Assembly (NCBI GenBank): GCA_024275415.1
Contig: JAJRZD010000033.1
Coordinates: 1 to 64,000, forward strand
DNA length: 64,000 nt
Direction: 5' to 3'
DNA from: an archaeon
Lineage (GTDB): Archaea > Asgardarchaeota > Thorarchaeia > Thorarchaeales > Thorarchaeaceae
Positions 34,798 to 43,738 of the stretch are shown in pieces. Position 1 is the stretch's first letter; each line of letters begins with the position of its first letter. A model generated the notes under the pieces. It saw only the letters and a program-made list of their open reading frames with translations. It did not search any database and was not told the origin of the DNA. The translations under genes and the position numbers were made by a program.

Positions 34798-36243
34798 ATG
34801 ACTGGGGATGATGAACAATACTCAAAGGACGATCAGGAGAAGGTCGTTGATCAATTGCTCTCCGATCTTGGTGTCGATGATGCGATGAGGAAGGAACTCG
34901 TTGAATCGGGCCGGGCTTCTAGTGACCTATTGAAAGTTGCCTCATCTGAGCAGGTTCGCAGACGAATGGAGATTGAGAAGAGCACTGAGCGATTACGTGA
35001 TAGTCTGAACCTTCTTGAACGGAACGTCACACAGATAGAGAACTCTATTGACCGGATTGAACGTGACCTCATCCCAGTCATCCTGTCATTCTTAGTTTCA
35101 CTAAAAGGCAGTCTTGTGAACATCCGCAACACAGTAATCGATGAGAGTAAGCGGCAGGCGAAGACACACCTACAGGCTACTTATGCTGATACGACAGTAC
35201 GGAAGCTCGTGGAAGAGAAATTCGCCCCTATCGAAGAGAGCCTGAGTTCTGAGATGTCTGCTCCCATCATGGACAAGGTACGTGAAATCGTTGACGGGTT
35301 CAAGGCATTCCTGAATGTGACTATGGACGAGATGACGAATCTGAAGCTGATATTCGAAGACTATACCCAGAGAACCGGTACTGAGATTGAGTTCCTCACA
35401 AAAGAAGTGAGCATGAAACCCAAGGTGGAGGTTCCAAAGGAGGTTCAACAGGAGATTGAAGAACTCAAACGAACGATCGAGCAGCTTCAACACGAGCTAG
35501 ACCTGACGATGCAGAAGGTTGAGAACAGGGACGCAGAAATAATCGCGTTACAAACCAACTTGGCCGCTACTAAGCTCCGCAACGAGAGCCTTGAAGAATC
35601 ATTGGAAGAATTGAGGCTGTCTCCTACTGTCGATTCCGGTGCGCTGGTTGAGTTGCGCCAGAAGATTACCGTGATGGAAGCCGAAGAGGACTTGCTTCGA
35701 AAGCAACTGGAAGAAGCAAAAGAGGTGTCGAACCAGAAAGATGAGGTCATCGCAGAACTCAAGGCACGGCTCACAATGAAAGAACTTGCGATACAGGACT
35801 TCAAGCAAAAGATTACAGCTCTCGAAGCAGAACTGGACAACGTCAGTTCGAAACTTGGTGAGATAGACGAACTCAGAGCTCAGATAAGGACACTTGAGTC
35901 TGGCGAGCCCATGCGAGAGCTTGAGCGGATGAAAGCGGAGGTCGCCCGTTTATCCGCAGCAAATCAACGTTTGACGAATGACCATAATGAGATGAAGAAA
36001 CAGAAGGAATATGCCGAAGCTCGGATACAGGGGTATCTGGGCCTGATGAACTCAGCAGAGAAGACGAAGGCATTCCTGATCCTTGAGGATAACGGGGAGA
36101 TCACACTCCGAGAGCTGGCAAGATCCCTTGGGGTTTCTCCCGCAATCATATCACAATGGAGTGACGATTTCGAGAGGCTTGGACTGGCGAAAAAGGTTGA
36201 TGACCGATTGGTTCTTGCAATCGGCTCAAAAGAGGCAGATTGA
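34798..36243 (+). CDS. Long coiled-coil protein with C-terminal winged helix
   Basis: This 481-residue protein is dominated by heptads. Two coiled-coil blocks (about 45-95 and 205-400) contain runs such as EEIEELKRTIEQLQHELDL spread over the rod. The last 75 residues (KTKAFLILEDNGEITLRELA, then SLGVSPAIISQWSDDFERLG) form a winged-helix domain. A DNA-binding regulator or chromosome-associated scaffold is possible. The same build, coiled coil then wHTH, is seen in the interrupted gene at 42.9-43.6 kb. The partners are unknown. Confidence 0.65.
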   Translation: MTGDDEQYSKDDQEKVVDQLLSDLGVDDAMRKELVESGRASSDLLKVASSEQVRRRMEIEKSTERLRDSLNLLERNVTQIENSIDRIERDLIPVILSFLVSLKGSLVNIRNTVIDESKRQAKTHLQATYADTTVRKLVEEKFAPIEESLSSEMSAPIMDKVREIVDGFKAFLNVTMDEMTNLKLIFEDYTQRTGTEIEFLTKEVSMKPKVEVPKEVQQEIEELKRTIEQLQHELDLTMQKVENRDAEIIALQTNLAATKLRNESLEESLEELRLSPTVDSGALVELRQKITVMEAEEDLLRKQLEEAKEVSNQKDEVIAELKARLTMKELAIQDFKQKITALEAELDNVSSKLGEIDELRAQIRTLESGEPMRELERMKAEVARLSAANQRLTNDHNEMKKQKEYAEARIQGYLGLMNSAEKTKAFLILEDNGEITLRELARSLGVSPAIISQWSDDFERLGLAKKVDDRLVLAIGSKEAD

Positions 36244-36249
36244 TCTGTA

Positions 36250-36693
36250 TCAGAGTGATGACATACGATCGAAGAACTCGCCGAGGTCAATCAATCCGTT
36301 AAGGGTCATCATTTTCTCGAAAAGGGATTCCATCTGTTTGTCGTCTGAGATGGCATTTGTAAGAAACCCATTGACTGCTGGCTTCAGTATCTCCTTGAGG
36401 TAAGACTCTCTGAGCAAGTTCAGGGCAGTCAGGATATCGGCAGACATGGCACCCTTTCGGAGTACAGAAACCGCCTCGCTTATTTTCTCGTTGCACGGAT
36501 GTTCCGGGTTGACGACATCGCGGGTTGTGTCTAAGGCTTCCTTGACAATGCTTCTGTAGAGTGTCTGTGCTTCTTCTCTGTTTGTATATGCCAGAATTTT
36601 GGTTTCAGAACATTTCGTGAGATAGGGGGATGAGATTCTTGATGCTGACTCGAGGAGCTTGCGGATTCTGATTATCTTCTCTTTATCAGTCAT
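36250..36693 (-). CDS. Uncharacterised all-helical protein
   Basis: This soluble protein of about 147 residues is predicted to be almost entirely helical (KEKIIRIRKLLESASRIS, then NLLRESYLKEILKPAVNGFL). No motif is recognised. It ends six bases from the convergent coiled-coil gene. ATG at 36693 (MTDKEK) is preferred over 36705. Codon use and the lack of competing frames support it as a gene. Confidence 0.55.
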   Translation of the reverse strand: MTDKEKIIRIRKLLESASRISSPYLTKCSETKILAYTNREEAQTLYRSIVKEALDTTRDVVNPEHPCNEKISEAVSVLRKGAMSADILTALNLLRESYLKEILKPAVNGFLTNAISDDKQMESLFEKMMTLNGLIDLGEFFDRMSSL

Positions 36694-36799
36694 TGACTCA
36701 ACCACTCATAATTTACTCATCTATGCATTTAACACTGTCTAACGCATATCACCTGACATGGGAACCAAAAGAAGGATAAGTGTGTCCAAGAGGAATCGG

Positions 36800-37852
36800 A
36801 TGACGATGAAAGAGGCGTTGTTATACTCCAAGGTCAAGGACGCCGTGCGTTGTGATCTCTGTGCTCGTCGATGTGTCATAGATGAGGGAGAGGCTGGGTT
36901 CTGCAACGTGCGAGTGGTCAAGAACGGAAAGCTGTACAGCAAGGTCTATGGTCTGGTCGATGGCATGGCTCCAGACCCGGTTGAAAAGAAGCCACTCTTT
37001 CATTTTGCTCCTGGCTCGAACACGTTCTCGATTAGCACGTCTTCCTGCAACTTCAGATGCGACTTCTGTCTGAATTATCACTCTTCTCAGCGAGTGGAGC
37101 CTGTGGGAAAGGAGTTCTCACCTTCTGAGCTGATACAACTAGCGAAGAAATACGACTGCCAAGGAATGTCCTACACCTACACCGAACCCACCATCTTCAT
37201 GGAACTATGCTATGACACTGCCAAGATTGCACACAATGAAGGTATGTACAATACATTCGTGACCAACGGATATATGACCGGTGAGGCTGTTGATCTCATC
37301 GCACCGTACTTGGATGCTGCATCTGTGAATTTCAAAGGGAGCGCCAACAAGGAGTTCTACAAGAATCTCATGGATGTCCCTAAGACCGAGCCAATTTTCA
37401 ACAGCATGGAGCGGATGAAGGAGAAAGGCATTTTCATCGAGATAACCAATCTTATCATCCCTAAAGTCGGGGACTTCCCCGGTGACACGGAGAGGCTTGC
37501 GAGTTGGGTTCTTGAGCACCTCGGTCCCAAGACGCCATTCCATTTTTCATCCTTCGCTCCGACGTACAAGATGACACACCTGCCTAGGACTCCTGCATCG
37601 GTGATAGAGAAGCACATCAATATCGCACGAGAAGTTGGACTGAAATATGTCTACTCGGGCAACATTCCGGGGCACGATTATGAGAATACATATTGCCCCA
37701 AGTGCGGGTTCAAGGCGGTAGAACGATACTCGGTGTACCTCAAAAGGAACAACCTCGCCGACGATGGGACTTGTCCCAAATGCGGGACTGGCCTGGGGAT
37801 GGCAGGAGTCAAATGGATGCGAACGGGATCCGGAAGGTCACGATTCTTCTGA
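36800..37852 (+). CDS. amrS: AmmeMemoRadiSam system radical SAM enzyme
   Basis: This is a radical SAM protein of the AmrS family. An N-terminal cysteine cluster (CDLCARRC, then GFCNVR) precedes the [4Fe-4S] motif CNFRCDFCLN (C-x3-C-x2-C), followed by FVTNGYMTGEAVDLI and HFSSFAPTYKM, characteristic of the family. The C-terminus has a zinc-ribbon-like pair (CPKCGF and CPKCGT). Partners AmmeMemo and AmrA are not in view. ATG at 36800 has GAGG six bases before it; an earlier ATG at 36758 has none. The downstream DUF2797 gene follows after nine bases. Confidence 0.88.
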   Translation: MTMKEALLYSKVKDAVRCDLCARRCVIDEGEAGFCNVRVVKNGKLYSKVYGLVDGMAPDPVEKKPLFHFAPGSNTFSISTSSCNFRCDFCLNYHSSQRVEPVGKEFSPSELIQLAKKYDCQGMSYTYTEPTIFMELCYDTAKIAHNEGMYNTFVTNGYMTGEAVDLIAPYLDAASVNFKGSANKEFYKNLMDVPKTEPIFNSMERMKEKGIFIEITNLIIPKVGDFPGDTERLASWVLEHLGPKTPFHFSSFAPTYKMTHLPRTPASVIEKHINIAREVGLKYVYSGNIPGHDYENTYCPKCGFKAVERYSVYLKRNNLADDGTCPKCGTGLGMAGVKWMRTGSGRSRFF

Positions 37853-37861
37853 GGTTCGCCT

Positions 37862-38743
37862 ATGCACGTTGTCGATGTCACTTGGAAGCCAACGGGAGAT
37901 GGATTCCTGCATGGATTGACCTACTGGGATGGGACTGCTCTTGCATTCCTCCCTCTGCGTCCTGGTGATGAGATTGCATGGACGATCAAAGAGCCTCGAT
38001 GCTGCATCGGTAGGCGCGATGAGAACAAAGAATGGGTGCGCTGCCCATCATCGAACATTGTGCTGAAGAAGGCAAAGTGCTCTGAATGTCAGGAAGCTGA
38101 CGGATTCGACTCCTGTATAAGGTGTACCGGTTTCACCTGCAATGCAAGTCGTTCACGCTTTGCGAGATGCGAGTCATCCAAGTATGTGGTTTACCTTGCC
38201 TTCTTTGCTGACGGGAGCCTGAAGGTAGGGGTTTCATCTGAAGGCAGAGAACTAACACGCTGGGTCGAGCAGGGAGCTGACTTTGCCGCGGTGGTCGCGC
38301 GAGTGATAGGAGGACATATTGCCCGTAGATTAGAACATGATTTAGGTAAGGTGCACGGCATCAAGATGGCAATCCCACTCAGCAGAAAGGTCAACAGCCT
38401 GTTGAATAACCCTTCTTACTCTGATGCTGAAACCGCATTCTACGAGTTCCTAGAACGGGCTAATTGTGAACTTTGTCTGAAATCAATCGAGGTTATTGAC
38501 CTTCGCAAGTACTATCACCTACAGGATTTAGATGCAGAGCCTTCACAGTGGCCCGATAACCGAGTTCCTCTGAGCGGACAGCAGATTATCGGGACGGTGC
38601 TTGGCATGAAAGGAAACATCCTAGTAACCTATATTGGGCACGCTTTCCTATCTATTCTACTCAAAAAACTGATAGGGTATGCCTTGGACGACAAGGTGGG
38701 CAGACCGATACATTCACAAACAGGGCTGTTGGATTTTATCTGA
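37862..38743 (+). CDS. DUF2797 family protein
   Basis: This belongs to the DUF2797 family, known mainly from archaea and actinobacteria. It has a cysteine-rich middle (RCCIGRR, CSECQEADGFDSCIRC, FTCNAS) probably binding zinc or iron-sulfur, and the GIY-YIG-like segment YVVYLAFFADGSLKVGVS followed by RWVEQGADFAAVVAR. The biochemical activity is not established; the GIY-YIG resemblance raises the possibility of a nuclease. It is co-directional with amrS at nine bases. Confidence 0.8.
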   Translation: MHVVDVTWKPTGDGFLHGLTYWDGTALAFLPLRPGDEIAWTIKEPRCCIGRRDENKEWVRCPSSNIVLKKAKCSECQEADGFDSCIRCTGFTCNASRSRFARCESSKYVVYLAFFADGSLKVGVSSEGRELTRWVEQGADFAAVVARVIGGHIARRLEHDLGKVHGIKMAIPLSRKVNSLLNNPSYSDAETAFYEFLERANCELCLKSIEVIDLRKYYHLQDLDAEPSQWPDNRVPLSGQQIIGTVLGMKGNILVTYIGHAFLSILLKKLIGYALDDKVGRPIHSQTGLLDFI

Positions 38744-38776
38744 CAGGTCTTGGAGCAATAGGGTGCCTGTGAGATA

Positions 38777-39619
38777 ATGAACGCTGGGGACGAAGATGCA
38801 CTAGTCCGGTATATCTCTCTTGTCAGGAGAGAAGGGGGAGAGCCCATGCTAGGTATTCCCTATCGCGAGATGAGTGTGGATCCAGACCTCGTTGCAAGCT
38901 TTGTCCTTGCCATCATCCTCTTCGAGAACAGACAGCTTCGAACCTTTGTAAAAGAGGGCTACATGGTCATCATCGAGGAAGGAGCATATACTGTCGGGTT
39001 ATTGATTGTTGACAAGGTGGAGGACGACGAGCCATTCAGGAAGAATCTCAAGAGAATAGTCGACGAGTTCGAGGAGCGGTTCATGTCCACTCTTGAGAAC
39101 TGGAAAGGTGACATCCGCCCGTTCCGTGAGTTCGCGCTCCGAATTCTGGAATATTATCCGTATTCTACAGTCGACCTCAGAATGGTTCCTGTGTTGAACT
39201 CACAATCGGGTGCAAGCCCTGTTCAAAGACAACCTATCCCCTGGAGCGTAGGTGAAACCAATGTAAAGATTCAGAAGGTTCTCGGGTATATGAACGGCCG
39301 GCGTAGTATCGAAGAAATCATGACCGCAACAAAATTCTCAGAATCCGAGATTCAAGCGATATTATCTATGCTGACTCGATATGATTGGGTACGATTCACA
39401 AGGAAACTCGAGGCTGTGTCAAGGCTAACAAGGATATGTGACCCGCCAAAGTATTTAGTAGGTGTATACGGTGATGAGTTCGTACGACTTGTAGACTTGT
39501 TCGATGGCAATCGGACATTCGAAGAGATATGCTCGTCCGTATCCATCAATACGGAGGTTGTAACAACACTCACGAAGCGACTGATCGAGATTGGGGTGCT
39601 CAAGTATCATGACGAATAG
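38777..39619 (+). CDS. Longin-like domain protein with C-terminal winged helices (copy 1)
   Basis: The first 135 residues have the rhythm of a longin/profilin-like sensor fold: strand (DALVRYISLVRREGGEPML), SVDPDLVASFVLAIILFENR, two more strands (GYMVIIEEGAYTVGLLIVDK) and a long helix (NLKRIVDEFEERFMSTLENW). The remaining half carries two winged-helix-like units (RRSIEEIMTATKFSESEIQA and NRTFEEICSSVSINTEVV). The next gene is a full-length paralogue. Such longin-type domains in Asgard archaea are linked to small-GTPase regulation; coupling to DNA-binding-like domains is unusual. The function is unknown. Confidence 0.65.
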   Translation: MNAGDEDALVRYISLVRREGGEPMLGIPYREMSVDPDLVASFVLAIILFENRQLRTFVKEGYMVIIEEGAYTVGLLIVDKVEDDEPFRKNLKRIVDEFEERFMSTLENWKGDIRPFREFALRILEYYPYSTVDLRMVPVLNSQSGASPVQRQPIPWSVGETNVKIQKVLGYMNGRRSIEEIMTATKFSESEIQAILSMLTRYDWVRFTRKLEAVSRLTRICDPPKYLVGVYGDEFVRLVDLFDGNRTFEEICSSVSINTEVVTTLTKRLIEIGVLKYHDE

Positions 39620-39681
39620 TCACAAATCTTATATCAATCCACCTTCGGATGACACCTTGGATGTGATCTGGAGCGGTCGTC

Positions 39682-40533
39682 ATGCTTGTCGGGGAGAAAT
39701 CAAAATTGTCGATTGATGAAACCAAGGTTCGTTATATATCTCTCATCCGTAGAGAGGGTGGTGAATCACTCGTCAATATCCCCTATGCAGAACTGACCGT
39801 GGATCCCGATCTGATAGCTGGCTTTGTCACTGCTGTCTTTATTTTCGCAGAAACACCAATCCGCACCATCAGAAAGGCTGCCTATGACATCCTGATTGAG
39901 GTCGGTGACAAGACCCTGCTTCTGCTGGTGGTTGACCCAATCCCTGACGAAGCTCCTTACAGGGCAAAGATGAAGAAGATACTCAAATGGGTCGAAGAGG
40001 AACACCTCCAGAAACTACGTAATTTTGAAGGTGATGTCCGTCTGTTCCGAGAGGTAGCGCTCAAGATATTGACCGAGTATCCCTATTCCCAGCCGGATCT
40101 TGACCTTGTCCCAGTGCGCAGGCAGAATGGCATACCGATTCCCTACCGGGTAGGGATTATCGACCACAAGCTTGAGAAGCTTGAGACCTTCATAAATGGC
40201 AAACGTACTGTCGCTGAAATTCTTGACCTGATTGGATATGATGAACAAGAAGCAACCGCATTAATCTCAGTGCTAGAGAAATACTGCTGGATCGAATACA
40301 AGCGTCGGCTAAGTGAAAAGGATTCCTTAGTGCGTAGCGACTGCTCGAAATTCGCTGTCGAGCGTTTGAAGCAGCAATATGGTATGCCATTAGAAGAGAT
40401 GCTGAAAAAGTTTGAGGAGCCCACCCCCATCAATGATGTCTTGGACTCGCTTGCTCTCGATAGGAATGCAGCGTGGTTTCTAGTGAACAAACTGCTCGAA
40501 CTTGGATGCTTGAAGACACTTCACTCGGTCTGA
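39682..40533 (+). CDS. Longin-like domain protein with C-terminal winged helices (copy 2)
   Basis: This is a paralogue of the preceding gene along its whole length: VRYISLIRREGGESLVNIPY and TVDPDLIAGFVTAVFIFAET match copy 1 closely, as does YDILIEVGDKTLLLLVVDPI. The two C-terminal helix-turn-helix-like units are KRTVAEILDLIGYDEQEATA and TPINDVLDSLALDRNAAWFL. The pair therefore arose by tandem duplication, with 62 bases between. It ends 13 bases inside the convergent NifB-like gene. Whether the two form a heterodimer is an open question. Confidence 0.65.
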   Translation: MLVGEKSKLSIDETKVRYISLIRREGGESLVNIPYAELTVDPDLIAGFVTAVFIFAETPIRTIRKAAYDILIEVGDKTLLLLVVDPIPDEAPYRAKMKKILKWVEEEHLQKLRNFEGDVRLFREVALKILTEYPYSQPDLDLVPVRRQNGIPIPYRVGIIDHKLEKLETFINGKRTVAEILDLIGYDEQEATALISVLEKYCWIEYKRRLSEKDSLVRSDCSKFAVERLKQQYGMPLEEMLKKFEEPTPINDVLDSLALDRNAAWFLVNKLLELGCLKTLHSV

Positions 40534-41354
40534 TGTATTAACGCATCGTCACCTGGGATGCCAACAACATCACTCCTACATTGTTTACAATGTGCGAACT
40601 GCCGTACGTACTTTGACGCTACTTTTCTTGCATTAGCAATCTGTCCCTGTGACGGACGGTCGTATTGTTTCATTGCGCCTCGGGGTACAAGTGGCATTAT
40701 GTTATGCAATGATGCACCATGCGCTGCGACGGTCTGTGCAATGGCGTCTATCTCTTTATCATTCATGCCCGGGATTAAAATCGTATTCACTTTCACCGGT
40801 ATCCCTAGATTGGATGCTTTCCGGAGTCCTTTGAGTTGACGGTCGATGATAAGTTCCCCAATCTCAGCGCCTCTCAGGAATTCATCATGAAGGAATACCT
40901 GTCGATATATGCTGGTAGCAACCATTGGACTTGTCGTATTAATGGACACCGAGATCGCATCCACTCCCAACTGAACCAGATCACCTACCCTCTCAGCGAG
41001 TAGTATCCCGTTTGTGCTAATACATATACGCAAGTCCAGCTCTTCAGTTTGCACCCGATCCATAAGCTGGTAAGTCTGTTCGTTGAAAAGTGGTTCTCCA
41101 GGTCCTGATATCCCAAGGATGTGCAGGTTGGGCCTTAGCTGGTACTCCTTCGTCAGGACTGTCCATGCTTCAGACACTGAGAGGGACCTAGAGCAGCTTC
41201 CAGGGCCAAATCCGTGACATGATGAAGTACTGTTGTCGCAATATGCACAGCGAAGGTTGCATTGTGGAGCGACTGGAAGATGAATCCTTTCCCACAGGTT
41301 CTTTCGGGTGTGTGACCAACACGGGTGATGACAATACGGGAACGCACTCGGCAT
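40521..41354 (-). CDS. NifB-like radical SAM protein
   Basis: This resembles NifB, the radical SAM enzyme of nitrogenase cofactor assembly. It opens RIHLPVAPQCNLRCAYC with the C-x3-C-x2-C cluster at residues 32, 36 and 39, continues with GISGPGEPLFNEQTY, ISTNGILL, VKVNTILIPGMND and HNIMPLVPRG, and ends HCKQCRSDVVGIPGDD, the NifB C-terminal signature. It is shorter than bacterial NifB and lacks the NafY-like tail. No nifHDK lies nearby, so its product may be another iron-sulfur cofactor. It follows the Roadblock gene by 12 bases on the same strand. Confidence 0.82.
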   Translation of the reverse strand: MPSAFPYCHHPCWSHTRKNLWERIHLPVAPQCNLRCAYCDNSTSSCHGFGPGSCSRSLSVSEAWTVLTKEYQLRPNLHILGISGPGEPLFNEQTYQLMDRVQTEELDLRICISTNGILLAERVGDLVQLGVDAISVSINTTSPMVATSIYRQVFLHDEFLRGAEIGELIIDRQLKGLRKASNLGIPVKVNTILIPGMNDKEIDAIAQTVAAHGASLHNIMPLVPRGAMKQYDRPSQGQIANARKVASKYVRQFAHCKQCRSDVVGIPGDDALIHQTE

Positions 41355-41366
41355 CTTCGTGGGTTC

Positions 41367-41759
41367 CTAGAGAAGGTTGGCGATGATGTCAGCAGCCTTT
41401 CTTGCGCACTGCTTGGCATCATTGAATATGAGCCCGAGTTTTGCATTATCCGGAGCTGTGATAGTTAACAGATATCCATTGGGAATAGAGATTGTCAATG
41501 TGGTGCCCCGTGTGCCTTGGATGATGATTGCCTTGAGGTCACCCTGTCGTAACTCCTTCACGGTCTGCTCACCGACTGCTTGTATGCTAGCCACCATGGC
41601 AGCCACCGAGACCTCTTCGACTCCTGAGATGAAATGACTGACAAAAGGAAGTCCTTCAACTGAAAAGATGGCAGCACCAAGGATGGGTGATTTGTGGTTC
41701 AAATCCACCAACAACTCTTTGAGGAGTTTCATCCCTTCATTCATGGTTTCTTGGTTCAT
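41367..41759 (-). CDS. Roadblock/LC7 domain protein
   Basis: This single Roadblock/LC7 domain of 130 residues reads LLVDLNHKSPILGAAIFSVE, GLPFVSHFISGVEEVSVAAM, LKAIIIQGTRGTTLTISIPN, LLTITAPDNAKLGLIFNDAK. In bacteria MglB and in eukaryotes dynein light chain and Ragulator proteins use this fold to bind small GTPases; Asgard archaea carry many copies. No GTPase gene is adjacent. The NifB-like gene follows after 12 bases, so the two are probably co-expressed. Confidence 0.88.
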   Translation of the reverse strand: MNQETMNEGMKLLKELLVDLNHKSPILGAAIFSVEGLPFVSHFISGVEEVSVAAMVASIQAVGEQTVKELRQGDLKAIIIQGTRGTTLTISIPNGYLLTITAPDNAKLGLIFNDAKQCARKAADIIANLL

Positions 41760-41825
41760 TCCTGTCTTCCCCTGTCGTCATCACGAGAAGAAGATGCCGT
41801 ATATAATAGTACCGCGAAGACATTC

Positions 41826-42815
41826 TTACTCGATAAGGCGCACCGAGGTCACGGTATCACTGTGCAACCGATTGGTGGGAAGCTTCATCACCCTCAAGAC
41901 CGAGTCGGCTTCCTTCTCAAGTCCCTGCTCTTTCAGCATACCTACGAACTCGAAACCCGTGGAGATAGCGACCCCTTTCAGCGGTTTCCCCTTCTGACAT
42001 GATGCAATGAGATCCTCGGCTGTGATAAGACTACATCTAAGGCGATCACCAACGTGCTTTTTCAAGTGCATGATGCCTTTTCGCGCTATCCCTCTGTTCT
42101 CCTTTTGCTCCTCAGTGAATGTAGGTCTCTTGGTGATCCTTTCTAGAATGGGGATACCGTCTTTTACCAGCTCCTCCGAGTCTAACGTATCGGAGTACAA
42201 GCTCCTTACACTTTTCGTACTAGTCGTTATCAGCCATGCTGTCCTATACGCCTTCTGATACCTCATGGCCTTCAGCAATTCTGACTGGCTGAGAAGAGTT
42301 ATTGAGCGGTAGCCTTTGTATTCGACTGAGATTGTCCAGTTAGGGGTCTTGTGTTTCACCATCAAGTCTGGAGTTAGCCCTTCTCCTGTCGTGGGAACGC
42401 TTGTTTCCACATCTGGGAAGTAGCTCATGACAAGTGCCATGAATGCTTCATGGAACATGTTATGTCTGAGATTCCTTGCCTCTTGTGGATGTTTCAGTCC
42501 TGCATCACGATACAGGACAGGCATCTCCACCTTTTGTCCCGTTCGCTTTTTCACCTCGTTCTTTGTGGTCAATCTACCCCTGCGGTGGTTCTCTTGGATA
42601 AGCCGGATTGCAGCCTCATACCCTACCAGTCTGAATATAGTCCTTCCAAGGGTCTTTGTGGACGAACCTTGCCGTTTTGCTTCTTCTTCTGCCCAGTCGA
42701 CCACTTCCTGAGCGTCCTTGCCCAAGAGGTGGATGATCGAAGCCATCTTGTCATGTAATCCATATCGCTTGATGTGATTGCGCAACGGCGTGGGGTATTT
42801 CACTTTTCGTGCCAA
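41826..42815 (-). CDS. Uncharacterised protein with restriction-endonuclease-like core
   Basis: This is a 329-residue protein with a basic helical N-terminus (KYPTPLRNHIKRYGLHDKMA). The middle contains GEGLTPDLMVKHKTPNWTIS followed at once by VEYKGYRSI, an arrangement (PD...E-x-K) expected of PD-(D/E)XK nucleases. A C-terminal region of unknown type follows. It may be a DNA-cleaving or DNA-repair enzyme. A TTG start with GAGGAG a few bases upstream is used. No methyltransferase partner is adjacent. Confidence 0.6.
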   Translation of the reverse strand: MARKVKYPTPLRNHIKRYGLHDKMASIIHLLGKDAQEVVDWAEEEAKRQGSSTKTLGRTIFRLVGYEAAIRLIQENHRRGRLTTKNEVKKRTGQKVEMPVLYRDAGLKHPQEARNLRHNMFHEAFMALVMSYFPDVETSVPTTGEGLTPDLMVKHKTPNWTISVEYKGYRSITLLSQSELLKAMRYQKAYRTAWLITTSTKSVRSLYSDTLDSEELVKDGIPILERITKRPTFTEEQKENRGIARKGIMHLKKHVGDRLRCSLITAEDLIASCQKGKPLKGVAISTGFEFVGMLKEQGLEKEADSVLRVMKLPTNRLHSDTVTSVRLIE

Positions 42816-42856
42816 ATTATCTCCTCGGTTGTACGCCTATTATGGCGTAGCGCTGT

Positions 42857-43570
42857 TCAAAGGATTTCCTTGGTTAACTTAACCTCTTGGGTATCTTCAT
42901 CGTACGAAACAAGGTCGGCATTCCTCAAGTCATGGACTGCTTTGATGATTGCAGCAGGCATGATTCCTGTGCTCGATTCCAAGTTCTTTCTGCTAATTGC
43001 AGCCTTCGTATCATGAAGGGTGTACAGGATCCTTGCGTGAGGCTTTCCACCGAATATGTTCTCGATGAGCGTGATATAGATTGCAAGCAAGTCGCTGACA
43101 TCGACCTTTTGTTCCATCTTTGCTTTCTCGGCGGATGCTTCCCTGTAGAGTGCGGACACACGTTCCAGTTGGGCATTTATCTGGTCCATCTCTGCCTTCA
43201 GCTCGTCCCGTTCTTTTCTGATGGCCTCCACTGCTTCGTCCTTCTCTGATGCGATAGTTGCCGCCTCGTTTCGGATGCGTTCAAGCTCGGCCTTGACCTT
43301 ATCAAATTCTGAATTGGTTTCGTCAAGCTTCGTCTGGATTTCTTGAACCTGCTGCTCAAGCTCGCTGATCCGCTTTTCCTTGGTTGAGATCTCCTCATCC
43401 TTCTTCTTTAATTTCTCATCGGCAGCCCAAGCCTTCTCTTCCGCCTCACGACGCGCATCCCTGAGCTTGTCGCCTTAAGAGTTGAGTCTAGCGATCTCAT
43501 CGAGAAGATGAAGTGTCTTGTCCTTCAAATCCTCAAAGTTACTGATTATGCCATCTCTGTCTATGCTCAT
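42857..43570 (-). pseudogene. Coiled-coil/winged-helix gene interrupted by in-frame TAA
   Basis: From ATG at 43570, with a strong AGGAGGAG site upstream, the frame reads 31 codons (MSIDRDGIISNFEDLKDKTL and on) and meets TAA at 43475-43477. The same frame then continues without another stop for about 205 codons: a long coiled coil (RREAEEKAWAADEKLKKKDE and onward) and a C-terminal winged-helix-like domain (AAISRKNLESSTGIMPAAII). One base change from AAA, CAA or GAA would restore it. It is a point-nonsense pseudogene, a sequencing error, or readthrough. Its build resembles the protein at 34.8-36.2 kb. Confidence 0.65.
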
Positions 43571-43738
43571 GATAGCTCTCCTCCTGTTTTCGTGTGTCAC
43601 TAGTTCCTTAAATCAATTTCACTCTCCAAACCTTTGGTTTTCTTATCTGATGTCGTTTGTACACATATTTCAGGGCTCGCTCAAAGACAATCCGACGATT
43701 TGAGCGCTTCGAGTTCTCTCATAAAGTTCAAAGCATCT

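Noticed and set aside
40521..41354. Evidence for nitrogen fixation
   Set aside because: A NifB-like protein alone is not enough; no nifHDK or nifE/N is in the window.
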